This document shows positions 8,630-17,439 of a DNA stretch of 55,822 nucleotides, one piece after another. The first letter of the stretch is position 1. The number at the start of each line of letters is the position of its first letter. Made by a program: the position numbers and the translations under genes. Under the pieces are notes generated by a model. The model did no database searches, was not told the DNA's origin, and saw nothing but the letters and a program-made list of their open reading frames with translations. The DNA comes from an uncultured Candidatus Saccharibacteria bacterium (lineage in GTDB: Bacteria > Patescibacteriota > Saccharimonadia > Saccharimonadales > Saccharimonadaceae): assembly GCA_947087275.1 (NCBI GenBank), contig CAMUBZ010000006.1, forward strand, positions 1-55,822, read 5' to 3'.

Positions 8630-8940
8630 TGAACTTGGCAGAGATTAGCGGCATTGGGGAATACTCTGAGCAGAAGCGTAAAGTGAGCGATACTGAGGAG
8701 GATACGCTGTATTTGGCGCCAAATGACAAGGCGTTTTTGGTAGTGCGCCCCAAGACTATCGAAGTACGCTGTGATGGCAAATTGAGTAAGGTTTTGCGAG
8801 AGAAGTACGAAAGCGTGATGGAAAGTCGTTATTTTGGCCGTGGGGGGATAGAAATTGTGCCGAGTGGGCAGTTAGACGAGCCAGAATTGCAGGATTTGGT
8901 GCGTTTGAGTTATAATTTGACTAAAGATTTAGCGGAATAA
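8629..8940 (+). CDS. MmcQ/YjbR-like double-wing protein
   Basis: 103 aa. The order of short beta strands, the central KAFLVV and the C-terminal LVRLSYNLTKDL resemble the MmcQ/YjbR family, a small fold often proposed to bind DNA. Translation is coupled to orn through TGATG. Family assignment is by pattern and moderate in strength; the role is unknown. Confidence 0.55.
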   Translation: MNLAEISGIGEYSEQKRKVSDTEEDTLYLAPNDKAFLVVRPKTIEVRCDGKLSKVLREKYESVMESRYFGRGGIEIVPSGQLDEPELQDLVRLSYNLTKDLAE

Positions 8941-8946
8941 GCAAAA

Positions 8947-9591
8947 ATGATTACAAAAAATCAGAAAAAGCTAATGTTGATGGCGATTGGAATTTTTTTG
9001 TTCACATCTCTGGCGGCTATAGCTCTGAACAGTGTAAGGTATGGATGGCACTGGGGCTATTCGATTAGTCGTTATGTGGGCTTGGAAACTTGGAGCGCGG
9101 TGTTGTTTGCACTGGGGAATATTGTGGTGGCAGGGCTGTTTGGGAAGTATCTATATGCCGTTAGCGAGACGTGGCGGATGCCAAAATGGTTTTATGGGGT
9201 GGTTGTGGCGACGGCTGTGGCATTATTGGGGCTGTCAGCTTGCCCGATTGGCTATTTTGATGCGCCAGGGGCAGGGTATGGCACAAGTGCCCCGAGTCAG
9301 ATGCATCAAATTTGTTCACGGGTGATGTTTGCCTGTATGCTCATAATGGCTTTTGTTTGGCAGTTTTGTGGCCGTTTACAGAATCGCCTGCGTTATTGGT
9401 GTGCTGGTTTTGTGATTTATGGAATATTTTGTGCAGTAGCCTATTTATTTGAATTGGATTGGTTTTTCCGAACGATGTTGGTGTTTGAGAGTGCATATAT
9501 TTTTAGTTTTATGGTCTTGTGCTGGCGTTTGCAAGGTAAGACGGTAGAAAAGAAAGGAGTAGGACATGGCAGAGCAGAAACCAGAAATTAA
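8947..9591 (+). CDS. Six-helix membrane protein, DUF998-like
   Basis: 214 aa with about six hydrophobic segments and short loops. The spacing and the aromatic-rich helices resemble DUF998-type integral membrane proteins. No catalytic motif is visible. It starts 6 nt after the YjbR-like gene and overlaps mscL by 26 bp, so it is in the same operon. No function is assigned. Confidence 0.6.
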   Translation: MITKNQKKLMLMAIGIFLFTSLAAIALNSVRYGWHWGYSISRYVGLETWSAVLFALGNIVVAGLFGKYLYAVSETWRMPKWFYGVVVATAVALLGLSACPIGYFDAPGAGYGTSAPSQMHQICSRVMFACMLIMAFVWQFCGRLQNRLRYWCAGFVIYGIFCAVAYLFELDWFFRTMLVFESAYIFSFMVLCWRLQGKTVEKKGVGHGRAETRN

Positions 9592-10033
9592 AGAACAGGT
9601 GACGCAACCACCGCTAAGCAAGTTGGCGAAGTCGGTCACAAATAGCGCTTTTATCAAAGAGTTCAAGGAATTCATTAACCGAGGAAGCGTAGTGGATTTG
9701 GCGATTGGTGTGGCAGTTGGTGGGGCGTTCACGGCGATTGTGAAATCGCTGGTGGATGACATCATTATGCCGATTACAAGTTTGCTGGCTGGTGGGGCGG
9801 ATTTTTCTTCGCTTGCGATTGATATTCCGAATATTTTTGGTGCTGACACGGTGGCGCATATTGCTTATGGGAACTTTATCCAGAACGTGGTAAACTTCTT
9901 GATTATTGCGTTTGTGGTGTTTGTGATTGTAAAATTCCTCAATCGCATGAATGCGGATACGGAACGAGCCGAAAAAATTAAGGCCGAAGCGGATGCGAAG
10001 GCTGACGAAAAAGAAAAGGCTAAGAAGGATTAG
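9566..10033 (+). CDS. mscL: Large-conductance mechanosensitive channel
   Basis: 155 aa. MscL forms a homopentameric pore that opens under membrane tension to release solutes. The first helix carries FIKEFKEFINRGSVVDLAIGVAVG, shown by FINRGSVVDLAIG (about 29-41) and the Gly-rich TM1; TM2 is FIQNVVNFLIIAFVVFVIVK near residue 102. A charged cytoplasmic helix (EKAKKD) ends the protein. An N-terminal extension of about 20 residues precedes the usual start. AAAGGAG lies 7-8 nt before the ATG. Confidence 0.94.
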   Translation: MAEQKPEIKEQVTQPPLSKLAKSVTNSAFIKEFKEFINRGSVVDLAIGVAVGGAFTAIVKSLVDDIIMPITSLLAGGADFSSLAIDIPNIFGADTVAHIAYGNFIQNVVNFLIIAFVVFVIVKFLNRMNADTERAEKIKAEADAKADEKEKAKKD

Positions 10034-10650
10034 TTGCTTGAGTAGGCTTCGATACTTTGGTGGATAGTTTCGAGGCTGGTGTGGAAGTTGGTGAGGATGC
10101 TAATAAGGTTGGCATCCTTGGTGCGGGCCAAGAGTTGTGAAGTCTGAGAAAGTAACAGGGAAACTTGGAGCCCGATGAGATTGTCATAATAACGGTCGAG
10201 GACGCCGTTGAGTTGAGCATTAGTGAGTGAAGTGTTGAGCTCTTCAATCAGAGCAGTTTCGGAGGCGGACGTCTTTTCGTCGAGAGCCAGAACATCTTTG
10301 TCCTTGCTATTAGCGCTAAGATAGCCAGAAAGTTGGTTGGAAGCATTAGTGAGGATAGCAGAGAGGGAAACGCCAATGGCGCGGAGTTGTGAGGACTTGA
10401 GGCTGCGGTTGTAAGTATTGAGAGTGGTGTTGAGGTTGGCGGTGCGAGTGTAAAGTTGTTTGGTGAGGTCGTTGGACTTGCCACCGAGATTGCCAAGCAT
10501 TGAACCGAGCGCCATCAGCAGAAAGAATAGAACAATGCCAGCGGCGCAGAGTTTAACGATAAGGCTGGTTTTGGGGCCAGACTGCTTAAAACTATGCTTG
10601 ACTGGGCGATTAGACTGCGAAATTTGATTGAGATACTCGAAGTTATCCAT
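10030..10650 (-). CDS. Single-pass membrane protein of unknown function
   Basis: 206 aa. One transmembrane segment (about 34-56) is followed by a long Ser/Thr/Asn/Leu-rich helical domain, probably extracytoplasmic and coiled-coil-like. I recognise no family. The ATG at 10650 is supported by a TATAAT 6 nt upstream on the same strand (10662-10657), implying leaderless expression. It is divergent from dnaG with nearly touching -10 boxes, and its end overlaps the mscL end by 4 bp. Confidence 0.65.
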   Translation of the reverse strand: MDNFEYLNQISQSNRPVKHSFKQSGPKTSLIVKLCAAGIVLFFLLMALGSMLGNLGGKSNDLTKQLYTRTANLNTTLNTYNRSLKSSQLRAIGVSLSAILTNASNQLSGYLSANSKDKDVLALDEKTSASETALIEELNTSLTNAQLNGVLDRYYDNLIGLQVSLLLSQTSQLLARTKDANLISILTNFHTSLETIHQSIEAYSSN

Positions 10651-10689
10651 AAGGACATTATAGCATATAAACTGTGTTATACTAAGAAT

Positions 10690-12306
10690 ATGGATGACGC
10701 GAAAGAAGAAATTCGAGCGCGGCTGCCAGTAGAGGACGTGGTGGGGCAATATATTGAGCTGAAGCGGGCAGGACGCAACCTCAAGGGGCGTTCGCCTTGG
10801 GGTGTAGATAAAACCCCGTCATTTATGGTGTCGCCAGAGAAGGGGATTTGGCATGATTTCTCGGCCAATAAGGGTGGCGATATCTTTAGTTTTATTATGG
10901 AAGTAGAGGGGATTTCTTTTCGGGAGGCGTTAGAGAAGTTGGCGGCACAGGCGGGGGTAGAATTGCAACGTTATGGTGGGGGTGATCGAGCGGTAGCAGA
11001 GCGCAAGCGTCGGATGAAGGAAATCTTGGAATTATCTTGTCGGTATTATCAGTTTTGTCTGACCAAAAACGAGAAAGTTTGTGATTATGTGTTCAACAAG
11101 CGCAATTTGACTAAGCCGACGGTGAAGGAATTCCGGATTGGTTACTCGCCCAATCAGGGGAAGGCCTTGGTGCAATTTTTGACTAAAAAAGGCTATAAAA
11201 TGGCTGAAATGGAGGCCGCAGGGGTGTTAAACCAGTATAAGGGTGATTTGTTCCGCGGGCGCATGATGGTGCCGTTTATCGATTCGCTAGGGGTGATTGG
11301 TTATACGGCACGGATTTTGGGTAAGGGGGAGCCAAAATATTTGAACACCCCAGAAACTTTATTGTTCAACAAGAGTCGGTTTGTGTTTGGTTTGGTGCAG
11401 GCAAAGGAATCGATTCGTCAAAATGGCTTTGTGGTGATCGTAGAGGGAAACATGGATGTAATTTCTTCGCATCAGGCGGGGGTGAAGGAGGCGGTGGCTA
11501 CCAGTGGCACAGCAATGACAGAAGGTCACCTTAAGATGCTATCACGGTTGACGGATGATGTGCGGTTGGCGTACGACGGGGATGCAGCGGGGGTGAACGC
11601 CACGGAGCGGGCAATCATGCTGGCGGGGGATTTGGGGATAAATTTGAGTGTAATCTCGGATTATCATGGGGCAAAAGACCCTGATGAGTTGATCCAAAAA
11701 GACCCGAAGTTATGGCAGGATGCAGTCAAAAATTATCGCCCGGCGGTGGATTGGCTATTGGACAAGTATGAGGAGAACTTAGACTTGAACTCTGGCCCTG
11801 GGAAGCGTGAATATGCCGATTTGGCGATGAAATTGCTTAAAAATGTCACACACTCGGTCGAAAAGAAGCATTACATGCAGCTGGTGGCACGAAAATTGGA
11901 CTGCAGTGTAGAAGACCTACAGATAAAAAACATCGCTGAAACGCCCTCTAAACGGCTCAAAAAGGCTAATTTGGAGGCCTCTTCGGACGTTTTGGCGGGC
12001 ATCAAGGACAATTTGCAAGCGATTGTGATTTATGGGGGTGTGTCGGGGATAAAAGGGGTGGAATTACCAGAGGATGAGATGCGTTTGCAGGAACTTGAGA
12101 TGGTGTTTGAGGCGCGATATAAGGATTGGGATAAGCTGACCTTAGAGAAGGAAGCCAAAGCACTTTTGACGCGCTACAAGGCAGAAATGGGCAAGCAGGA
12201 GGTGGAAATGCTGAACGTGGAGTTGGCGAAGGCGGAAGAGGCTGGGGATGAGAATTTGCAGGCAGAGATTTTGCGAAAGATTATGACGCTTAGACGGGTG
12301 AAATAA
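10690..12306 (+). CDS. dnaG: DNA primase lacking zinc ligands
   Basis: 538 aa. It synthesises RNA primers for replication. The N-terminal region keeps the framework KTPSF...WHDFSANKGGD, but all four usual zinc ligands of the CHC2 finger are replaced (Cys to Ser, His to Gly, Cys to Asp, Cys to Ala). The TOPRIM core is intact: VIVEGNMDVI (about 252-261) and LAYDGDAAG. The C-terminal helicase-interaction region is divergent. TATACT lies 6 nt before the ATG, so the mRNA is probably leaderless. rpoD follows 38 nt after the stop, as in the classical macromolecular synthesis operon. Confidence 0.93.
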   Translation: MDDAKEEIRARLPVEDVVGQYIELKRAGRNLKGRSPWGVDKTPSFMVSPEKGIWHDFSANKGGDIFSFIMEVEGISFREALEKLAAQAGVELQRYGGGDRAVAERKRRMKEILELSCRYYQFCLTKNEKVCDYVFNKRNLTKPTVKEFRIGYSPNQGKALVQFLTKKGYKMAEMEAAGVLNQYKGDLFRGRMMVPFIDSLGVIGYTARILGKGEPKYLNTPETLLFNKSRFVFGLVQAKESIRQNGFVVIVEGNMDVISSHQAGVKEAVATSGTAMTEGHLKMLSRLTDDVRLAYDGDAAGVNATERAIMLAGDLGINLSVISDYHGAKDPDELIQKDPKLWQDAVKNYRPAVDWLLDKYEENLDLNSGPGKREYADLAMKLLKNVTHSVEKKHYMQLVARKLDCSVEDLQIKNIAETPSKRLKKANLEASSDVLAGIKDNLQAIVIYGGVSGIKGVELPEDEMRLQELEMVFEARYKDWDKLTLEKEAKALLTRYKAEMGKQEVEMLNVELAKAEEAGDENLQAEILRKIMTLRRVK

Positions 12307-12344
12307 TCTTGAGTTTTGGACGAAGTTTAGTATAATGTGATGTA

Positions 12345-13328
12345 ATGGATGATAATGAAGAAATCTTAAACGAGAAAAATGTGGCGCTAGACTTGGGTGA
12401 GCCATTGCAAGATCCGGGGGCGGATGATTTGGCAGCTGAGGATGATTTCTCGGATGAAGAGCTAGCGATTACGGCGGATAACGTGGATGCGTTTGCTGAT
12501 GACTCAGTGCGGATGTATTTGCGCGAAATTGGCAAAATCCCGTTGTTGAGCCAAGAAGAGGAATTAGATTTGGCGCATCGGGCTATGGATGGTGACAAGA
12601 AAGCCAAGGATAAACTAGCTGAAGCCAACATGCGCTTGGTGGTGAGCATTGCTAAGCGATATGGCGGTCGTGGGCTGGACTTTTTGGATTTGATTCAAGA
12701 GGGGAATACCGGACTTTTGCGTGCAGTAGAAAAGTTTGACCCAGACAAAGGTTTTAAGTTTTCGACTTATGCGACATGGTGGATTCGGCAGGCAATTACG
12801 CGGGCGATCGCAGATCAGGCGCGTACGATTCGCATTCCGGTGCACATGGTAGAGACGATTAATAAGGTACTCAGGACGACGCGACGTTTGACGCAAGAGT
12901 TAAACCGCGAACCGACCAACGAAGAGATTGCTGAAGCCATGGGGATGGATGTCGATAAGATTGAATACGTGATGCGGATTAAGCAAGATATTGCATCATT
13001 GGACGCAAGTGTGGGCCGCGATGGCGATGATGAAGAGTCGGTGTTGGGTGATTTTGTGGAAGATTCAGAGCGGGACTCACCAGAGGATGCCACGGCTAAT
13101 CAGATTCTCAAGGAGCAGATTGCGGAGATTCTAACGACGCTGTCGGAACGGGAACAGAAGATTATTCGGTTGCGTTTTGGAATTGGTGGCGGCCGGCCAC
13201 ACACTCTGGAAGAAGTGGGGAATGAGTTTTCAGTGACGCGTGAGCGGATTCGTCAGATTGAGGCGAAGGCTTTGTCGAAATTGCGCAAACATAAGCAAAC
13301 CAAGAAATTGCATGGTTATCTGAAATAG
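12345..13328 (+). CDS. rpoD: Primary sigma-70 factor
   Basis: 327 aa. It directs RNA polymerase to promoters. Region 1.2 ([15 protein letters not shown]), region 2 ([20 protein letters not shown]), region 3 and region 4 with the [14 protein letters not shown] helix-turn-helix are all present. A short acidic N-terminus replaces a full region 1.1, and the non-conserved insert is absent. It has its own TATAAT 8 nt before the ATG, allowing leaderless expression apart from dnaG read-through. Confidence 0.96.
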   Translation: MDDNEEILNEKNVALDLGEPLQDPGADDLAAEDDFSDEELAITADNVDAFADDSVRMYLREIGKIPLLSQEEELDLAHRAMDGDKKAKDKLAEANMRLVVSIAKRYGGRGLDFLDLIQEGNTGLLRAVEKFDPDKGFKFSTYATWWIRQAITRAIADQARTIRIPVHMVETINKVLRTTRRLTQELNREPTNEEIAEAMGMDVDKIEYVMRIKQDIASLDASVGRDGDDEESVLGDFVEDSERDSPEDATANQILKEQIAEILTTLSEREQKIIRLRFGIGGGRPHTLEEVGNEFSVTRERIRQIEAKALSKLRKHKQTKKLHGYLK

Positions 13329-13336
13329 GAGAGAAT

Positions 13337-13834
13337 ATGCGAGAGCGAGCCAAGAAATTTGTGATAAGTGTGATGGTGACCTTGGGGATGTTGGTGCCAG
13401 TGATGCCAGTGGTAGCGAGTGTGCCGGTGATGGCAGACTGTGTGGATACAACAGACTGTGTGGATACAACAGACTGTGTGGATACAACAGACTGTGTGGA
13501 TACAAATCTTTTTGGTAATTGCTCTGACGGCGGAGGTATAAATACGGATAGCCAAGGTGGTGGAATTATGAAATTGTTGAGCTTAGTGGTGACAGTATTG
13601 CTCTATGGGATCGGTGCAGCTGCCGTGATTGGTGTGGTAATAGCCGGGATTTTGTATTTGACGGCACGCGACAATGAGGCACAGATGGCCAAGGCCAAGA
13701 CGCGCCTAGTCGAGGTGGCGATTGGTTTGATTGCGTGGGCGCTTCTGTTTACGCTGTTGCAATGGTTGATACCGAACTTTACTGGAGACGAGTTGGAATC
13801 AAGTCGCATCGTGACGGATAGTATTTTGGCCTGA
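13337..13834 (+). CDS. VirB2/TrbC-like pilin with DCVDTT repeats
   Basis: 165 aa. A signal peptide (about 1-33, ending near VMA) is followed by a Cys/Asp-rich segment, then two hydrophobic helices separated by a short charged loop (TARDNEAQMAKAKTR). This is the layout of VirB2/TrbC-type conjugative pilins. Residues 34-57 are tandem DCVDTT units encoded by 18-bp repeats (13437-13508). AGGAG precedes the ATG. It overlaps the next gene by TGATG. The window also holds a T4SS-type ATPase at 45 kb. The pilin call rests on topology and loop pattern only. Confidence 0.6.
   Translation: MRERAKKFVISVMVTLGMLVPVMPVVASVPVMADCVDTTDCVDTTDCVDTTDCVDTNLFGNCSDGGGINTDSQGGGIMKLLSLVVTVLLYGIGAAAVIGVVIAGILYLTARDNEAQMAKAKTRLVEVAIGLIAWALLFTLLQWLIPNFTGDELESSRIVTDSILA
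13437..13502 (+). repeat. Tandem 18-bp repeat inside the pilin-like gene
   Basis: GACTGTGTGGATACAACA is repeated three times in full, with a fourth partial copy (GACTGTGTGGATACAA). The repeat unit is a multiple of three, so copy-number changes keep the frame and vary the number of DCVDTT units. Confidence 0.85.
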
Positions 13835-14811
13835 TGCTACATAAGCTGATTATTGTTTGCAACCCACGTTCTTCGCACTATTTGCATGTGCAACGAGAGG
13901 TGCTGGCGCCAGCGCGTCAGCTTAAGGGTTGGCTGGTGGGGAAGTATGAACTCAAGCCGACAGACGTAGACGACAACGCCGAGCAGTTGGCAAAGTTGCT
14001 GAGTGACGGAGATCTGGTAGTGGCGGCAGGGGGTGATGGTACGGCGGCAGTGGCAGTGAATGGTATTATACAATCAGGCAAAGACGTGACGTTTAGCGCG
14101 TTGGGATATGGGAATTTTAATGATGTAGCGCGAATGTTGGGCACAAAGCGTCCAGTAGAATACGGTGGTGAGTATGTAGGGGGGATCACAGAGATTGCCG
14201 GGCGGTTTGAAGCAGAGAAAACAGCGGAAATTTATCCGTTGGAGGCTAAGGTGGATGGCAAGGTGTGGCGCTACGCTCCGTGTTATGTAACTTTGGGGAT
14301 GTTTGCTGAGTCAGCGGCGGTGTTAAACAGTGAATCGGTGCGGAAGAAATTGCGCACTGGCAAAAAACATTTGTTTTTCTCGCTGTGGCAACTCGCCAAG
14401 TGGTATTTTGGTAATTGTAAGCGGGAATTTTTGCCGAAGACGCGTACAGAGGTTGTGGTGGATGTTTCAAGCAAGAGCCAAGAAGTACACTTTGCGGAGG
14501 GGGCAACGGATTATTTGGCAGTGAACAGTCCACGTGTAGCAAAGCTGATGCGAGGGGCAAAATGTGCTGCCAAAAAGCAGGAATTCCGGAGCACGACGGC
14601 GCGTTTGGGGAGTTTTGGGCGGTTGGCATGGTTTATGATGCGTAGTGTGTTGATGTATATACCAGGTAAGAAAACTACAGGGGATGTGATTAAGTTTGAA
14701 CAACCGAGTATGGTGGTGATTCATGCGGAGGGGGAATATCAGGAGTTGCACGACGTCAAAAAGATTGAAATCAAAAAGTCGAAAAAAGCGTTGAAAGTAA
14801 TACGATTCTAA
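13834..14811 (+). CDS. Diacylglycerol/lipid kinase family protein
   Basis: 325 aa. The N-terminal DAGK catalytic domain has IIVCNPRSS, then the nucleotide-binding GGDGTAAVAV (about 67-76) and GYGNFND. The family phosphorylates diacylglycerol or related lipids at the membrane (YegS/BmrU group). The long basic C-terminus (KKIEIKKSKKALK) may bind membrane. It overlaps the pilin-like gene by TGATG and converges with the next gene with 2 bp between them. Confidence 0.8.
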   Translation: MLHKLIIVCNPRSSHYLHVQREVLAPARQLKGWLVGKYELKPTDVDDNAEQLAKLLSDGDLVVAAGGDGTAAVAVNGIIQSGKDVTFSALGYGNFNDVARMLGTKRPVEYGGEYVGGITEIAGRFEAEKTAEIYPLEAKVDGKVWRYAPCYVTLGMFAESAAVLNSESVRKKLRTGKKHLFFSLWQLAKWYFGNCKREFLPKTRTEVVVDVSSKSQEVHFAEGATDYLAVNSPRVAKLMRGAKCAAKKQEFRSTTARLGSFGRLAWFMMRSVLMYIPGKKTTGDVIKFEQPSMVVIHAEGEYQELHDVKKIEIKKSKKALKVIRF

Positions 14812-14813
14812 GG

Positions 14814-15383
14814 TTAGAACTGCATCTCTTTCAGGATATTTTTGAGGTTGGTTTCTAGGTCTTCTACGTTGCCGTCGTTGATGATATAGTAGTCGGCGAT
14901 GGCGATGGGGCCACCTTTTTCCATGTTTTCGATTTCGCCGTAGTCGCGCTCGCGGATGGCTTGAGCATCAAAGGGGCGATCAGGGCGTTTGGCGATGCGC
15001 TCGTAGCGCAAGGCTTTGGGAGCAACAATTGCAATTAAGGTGAGAGCGCCAGGGAATTCATGCTGAAAAGCGCGATATTCGGTCCAAGAATAGAGTCCGT
15101 CGAGCACAATGCGTTTTTGCCCGGCTTCGATCAGGTCTTTGGCTTCGGCGATGGCTTGGCGTGCCACCCAATCGTGGCCTTCGGCTTCACGGATCATTTC
15201 GCGGAAGGCCTTTTCGCTTTTGCCGTCAATGGTGCGCTCGATGCCACGTTTGGCCATTTCTTGATAAATCATATTGCCAAAGTGAATCTTGGGGAGGCCT
15301 AGATTGGTGAGATAGTCTACGGCAACCGATTTGCCACTACCGGCCATACCGACAATGGCGAGAAGTTTGATATCTTTGTTCAT
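14814..15383 (-). CDS. P-loop nucleotide kinase, dephospho-CoA-kinase-like
   Basis: 189 aa. The Walker A motif is GMAGSGKS (about 12-19). The remaining pattern (IHFGNMIYQEM, IVLDGLYSWTEY, RIAKRPDRPFD, ADYYIINDGN) resembles small nucleotide or dephospho-CoA-type kinases, including the archaeal-type UPF0200 group. The ATG at 15383 has TATAAT 7 nt upstream (15396-15391, minus), implying a leaderless mRNA; the frame extends further upstream but past this box. Substrate unknown. Confidence 0.7.
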   Translation of the reverse strand: MNKDIKLLAIVGMAGSGKSVAVDYLTNLGLPKIHFGNMIYQEMAKRGIERTIDGKSEKAFREMIREAEGHDWVARQAIAEAKDLIEAGQKRIVLDGLYSWTEYRAFQHEFPGALTLIAIVAPKALRYERIAKRPDRPFDAQAIRERDYGEIENMEKGGPIAIADYYIINDGNVEDLETNLKNILKEMQF

Positions 15384-15491
15384 GAGAGTAATTATAGCAT
15401 GATTTTGGCCAATTTCTAGAGTTGTCAGTTTGGTGATGAAGTACGGCACATAGGGCATAGTATTTTATGATTATGGAGGTACCTTAGTAAT

Positions 15492-15950
15492 ATGAAAAGA
15501 GTAAAAAGATTTTTTGCAACAGCGTTGGCTGTTGCGATGGTAGCATCAGTTTCTGTTCCGGTTTGTGCGGCAGAGTTGCCGGTAGATGAGGAGCAGGTTG
15601 TTGCGGTTTCCGAGAACAGTGAGCAGGGTTCGGAAGATGGTGTAATGCCCATGATGGAGAGCTACAGGTATTCTGTAGGCCCTAATTGGACGAGAATTGC
15701 CTATAACCCGAACGGGATCAATGGTGACTTATACATTGATATTGAGAACTTTAATGGCGTTCTGCATCAGGTCAATATCATTATGTCGGATAGTGCCGGG
15801 AGAGTTGTTTGGACTGAAGATAACTGTACCCAGACGAGTGGTACGCGTAGATTTGAATGTGGGGCCAACGTTTGCTCTGTGTCTATACAGATTAAGCCGA
15901 GATGGGCATTTGTCGAGGACCACTGGTATCAGGTACATGTAAGTTATTAA
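15492..15950 (+). CDS. Small secreted protein of unknown function
   Basis: 152 aa. A clear Sec signal peptide (basic KRVKR, hydrophobic core, PVCAAE cleavage region near 27). The mature part is acidic at first, then a compact beta-rich domain with two Cys (NC, EC, VC) suited to a disulfide. GGAGGT lies 11 nt before the ATG, rather far. No family recognised. A strong terminator follows at 16029-16050. Confidence 0.65.
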   Translation: MKRVKRFFATALAVAMVASVSVPVCAAELPVDEEQVVAVSENSEQGSEDGVMPMMESYRYSVGPNWTRIAYNPNGINGDLYIDIENFNGVLHQVNIIMSDSAGRVVWTEDNCTQTSGTRRFECGANVCSVSIQIKPRWAFVEDHWYQVHVSY

Positions 15951-16028
15951 GTATCAAGTTGATTCGTTAGGATCGCCTGACAAAAGTTTTAGTCGCGTGC
16001 CATATGTGCTCATTTATTAACCAAACAC

Positions 16029-16050
16029 AAGGCCCCACTTAGGGGCCTTT
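16029..16050 (+). terminator. Terminator after the secreted protein
   Basis: AAGGCCCC / GGGGCCTT stem (16029-16036, 16042-16049) with a 5-nt loop and a short T run. It separates the secreted-protein gene from the ABC exporter operon. Confidence 0.75.
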
Positions 16051-16072
16051 GCTATGTTACAATATGAAGTAT

Positions 16073-17437
16073 ATGAATAGATTTAAGATTTTTGATTGCT
16101 TGAGGCTAGGTTGGAAGAATATTGCAGGACACAAGGGTCGTAGTGCGATTATCGTGGTGACGATTTCGGTATTGTTTGCTGCTGTTTTAGGATTCAATAC
16201 TTTGTTAAATGGGGTGGAACGTACTTTTGCGAACGCTACCTCCCTTAGTAATGATGGAAAATTTTATGTAGCAACTGGTTTTGAGCCGGAAACGTTTTCT
16301 TGTCTTGAGGATATAAATGAACGATGTGTTTTGACGCCAGCTCCCGACAATAGTGAGGAAATTATACAAAAACGCTTAGAGCGTTATCATGGCAAAAAGA
16401 TTGGTACTGTATATGAAAAGGCGTTTTATTGGTGGGAAGAACGTCCTAGTATGCATGGTGATGAAATTGAGCACATACAACACTTAGAGACTTTTTATGT
16501 GATTTCTGAATCAGTAGTGCAAAGTTTGGGAATCGAGTATGCTAATGTGGTGGATGATAGGTTGCCGGTGATTCTGCCTGTTGGTAAGTCATTGTCTGAG
16601 GCGCAACAGCAGAAATTTTATCAAGTAGGGAGCTACCCGGCAACCAAGTCAGGTCAACCCATAATGTCTGGTGGAGGGTTTATGAACCTGATTTTGGGTA
16701 CTATAAGGGGGAGCCTTGGGGAAATGTTTTTGATTGATGATGGCTCAGGCAAAATTGAACGATTTTTTGATGGGAAGAACGATAGTTTAGTTTCAGAGAA
16801 TACAAATAATTATGAAAATAGAAGTGAAGCTGTCAAATATGACGTAGCGATTTTTACAGATGTTAAGGATGTGTTTGGCTATTATGATAATGCGTGGCAA
16901 GAAGGTCGAGAATTTGGGTATGACTTTTTTGGTCGATATACTTACCATATCAAAGATGTTTTTGGGAATACAGTGAATGTTGCGAGCGCTTTTATGTCAC
17001 TGAGAATGATTACATTGCTAATTGTTGTCGTGATTTTGGTGATAGCCGTATGCGTTGCAACTTTGACTTTTGTACATGTAATCAGTGACGATGCTCCAAC
17101 GGTTGCTCTGTATCGCTCTATGGGCGCCAGTAGACTGAATATCTTGGGAATTTATTTGGTATATATTGTCTTGTTATGTTTGTTGGCGATTATTGTTTGC
17201 ATAGCAGTGACTTTCTTGCTGGTTGCAGTAGCAGCGTTGGTGTATGGATCTAGTCTAGCGGAGACTATTAAGAGTTATTATATGTTGTCTGATTTTGCTA
17301 GGGTGACTTTTTGGGGATATGATTGGATTTCTGGAATGATAATAGGGGTTATTATCTTGGTGGCACCACTGACGCTACTGTTGTCGTTGAGGATTTTTTC
17401 GAGTAAGCATATCGCTAAACAACTTAAGGAGGACTAA
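16073..17437 (+). CDS. ABC exporter permease, FtsX/MacB type
   Basis: 454 aa. An N-terminal transmembrane helix (about 22-42), a large extracytoplasmic domain, then three C-terminal helices in the FtsX order. The cytoplasmic loop VALYRSMGASRLNIL matches the conserved FtsX segment. It pairs with the ATPase 2 nt downstream and a second permease. TACAAT at 16058-16063 lies 9 nt before this ATG; an ATG at 16064 lies next to the box and is less likely. Substrate unknown; the adjacent secreted protein could be related cargo but nothing proves it. Confidence 0.82.
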   Translation: MNRFKIFDCLRLGWKNIAGHKGRSAIIVVTISVLFAAVLGFNTLLNGVERTFANATSLSNDGKFYVATGFEPETFSCLEDINERCVLTPAPDNSEEIIQKRLERYHGKKIGTVYEKAFYWWEERPSMHGDEIEHIQHLETFYVISESVVQSLGIEYANVVDDRLPVILPVGKSLSEAQQQKFYQVGSYPATKSGQPIMSGGGFMNLILGTIRGSLGEMFLIDDGSGKIERFFDGKNDSLVSENTNNYENRSEAVKYDVAIFTDVKDVFGYYDNAWQEGREFGYDFFGRYTYHIKDVFGNTVNVASAFMSLRMITLLIVVVILVIAVCVATLTFVHVISDDAPTVALYRSMGASRLNILGIYLVYIVLLCLLAIIVCIAVTFLLVAVAALVYGSSLAETIKSYYMLSDFARVTFWGYDWISGMIIGVIILVAPLTLLLSLRIFSSKHIAKQLKED

Positions 17438-17439
17438 AA

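Noticed and set aside
13437-13508. CRISPR-like array
   Set aside because: The repeat units are contiguous without spacers and lie in frame in a coding region; no cas gene is near.
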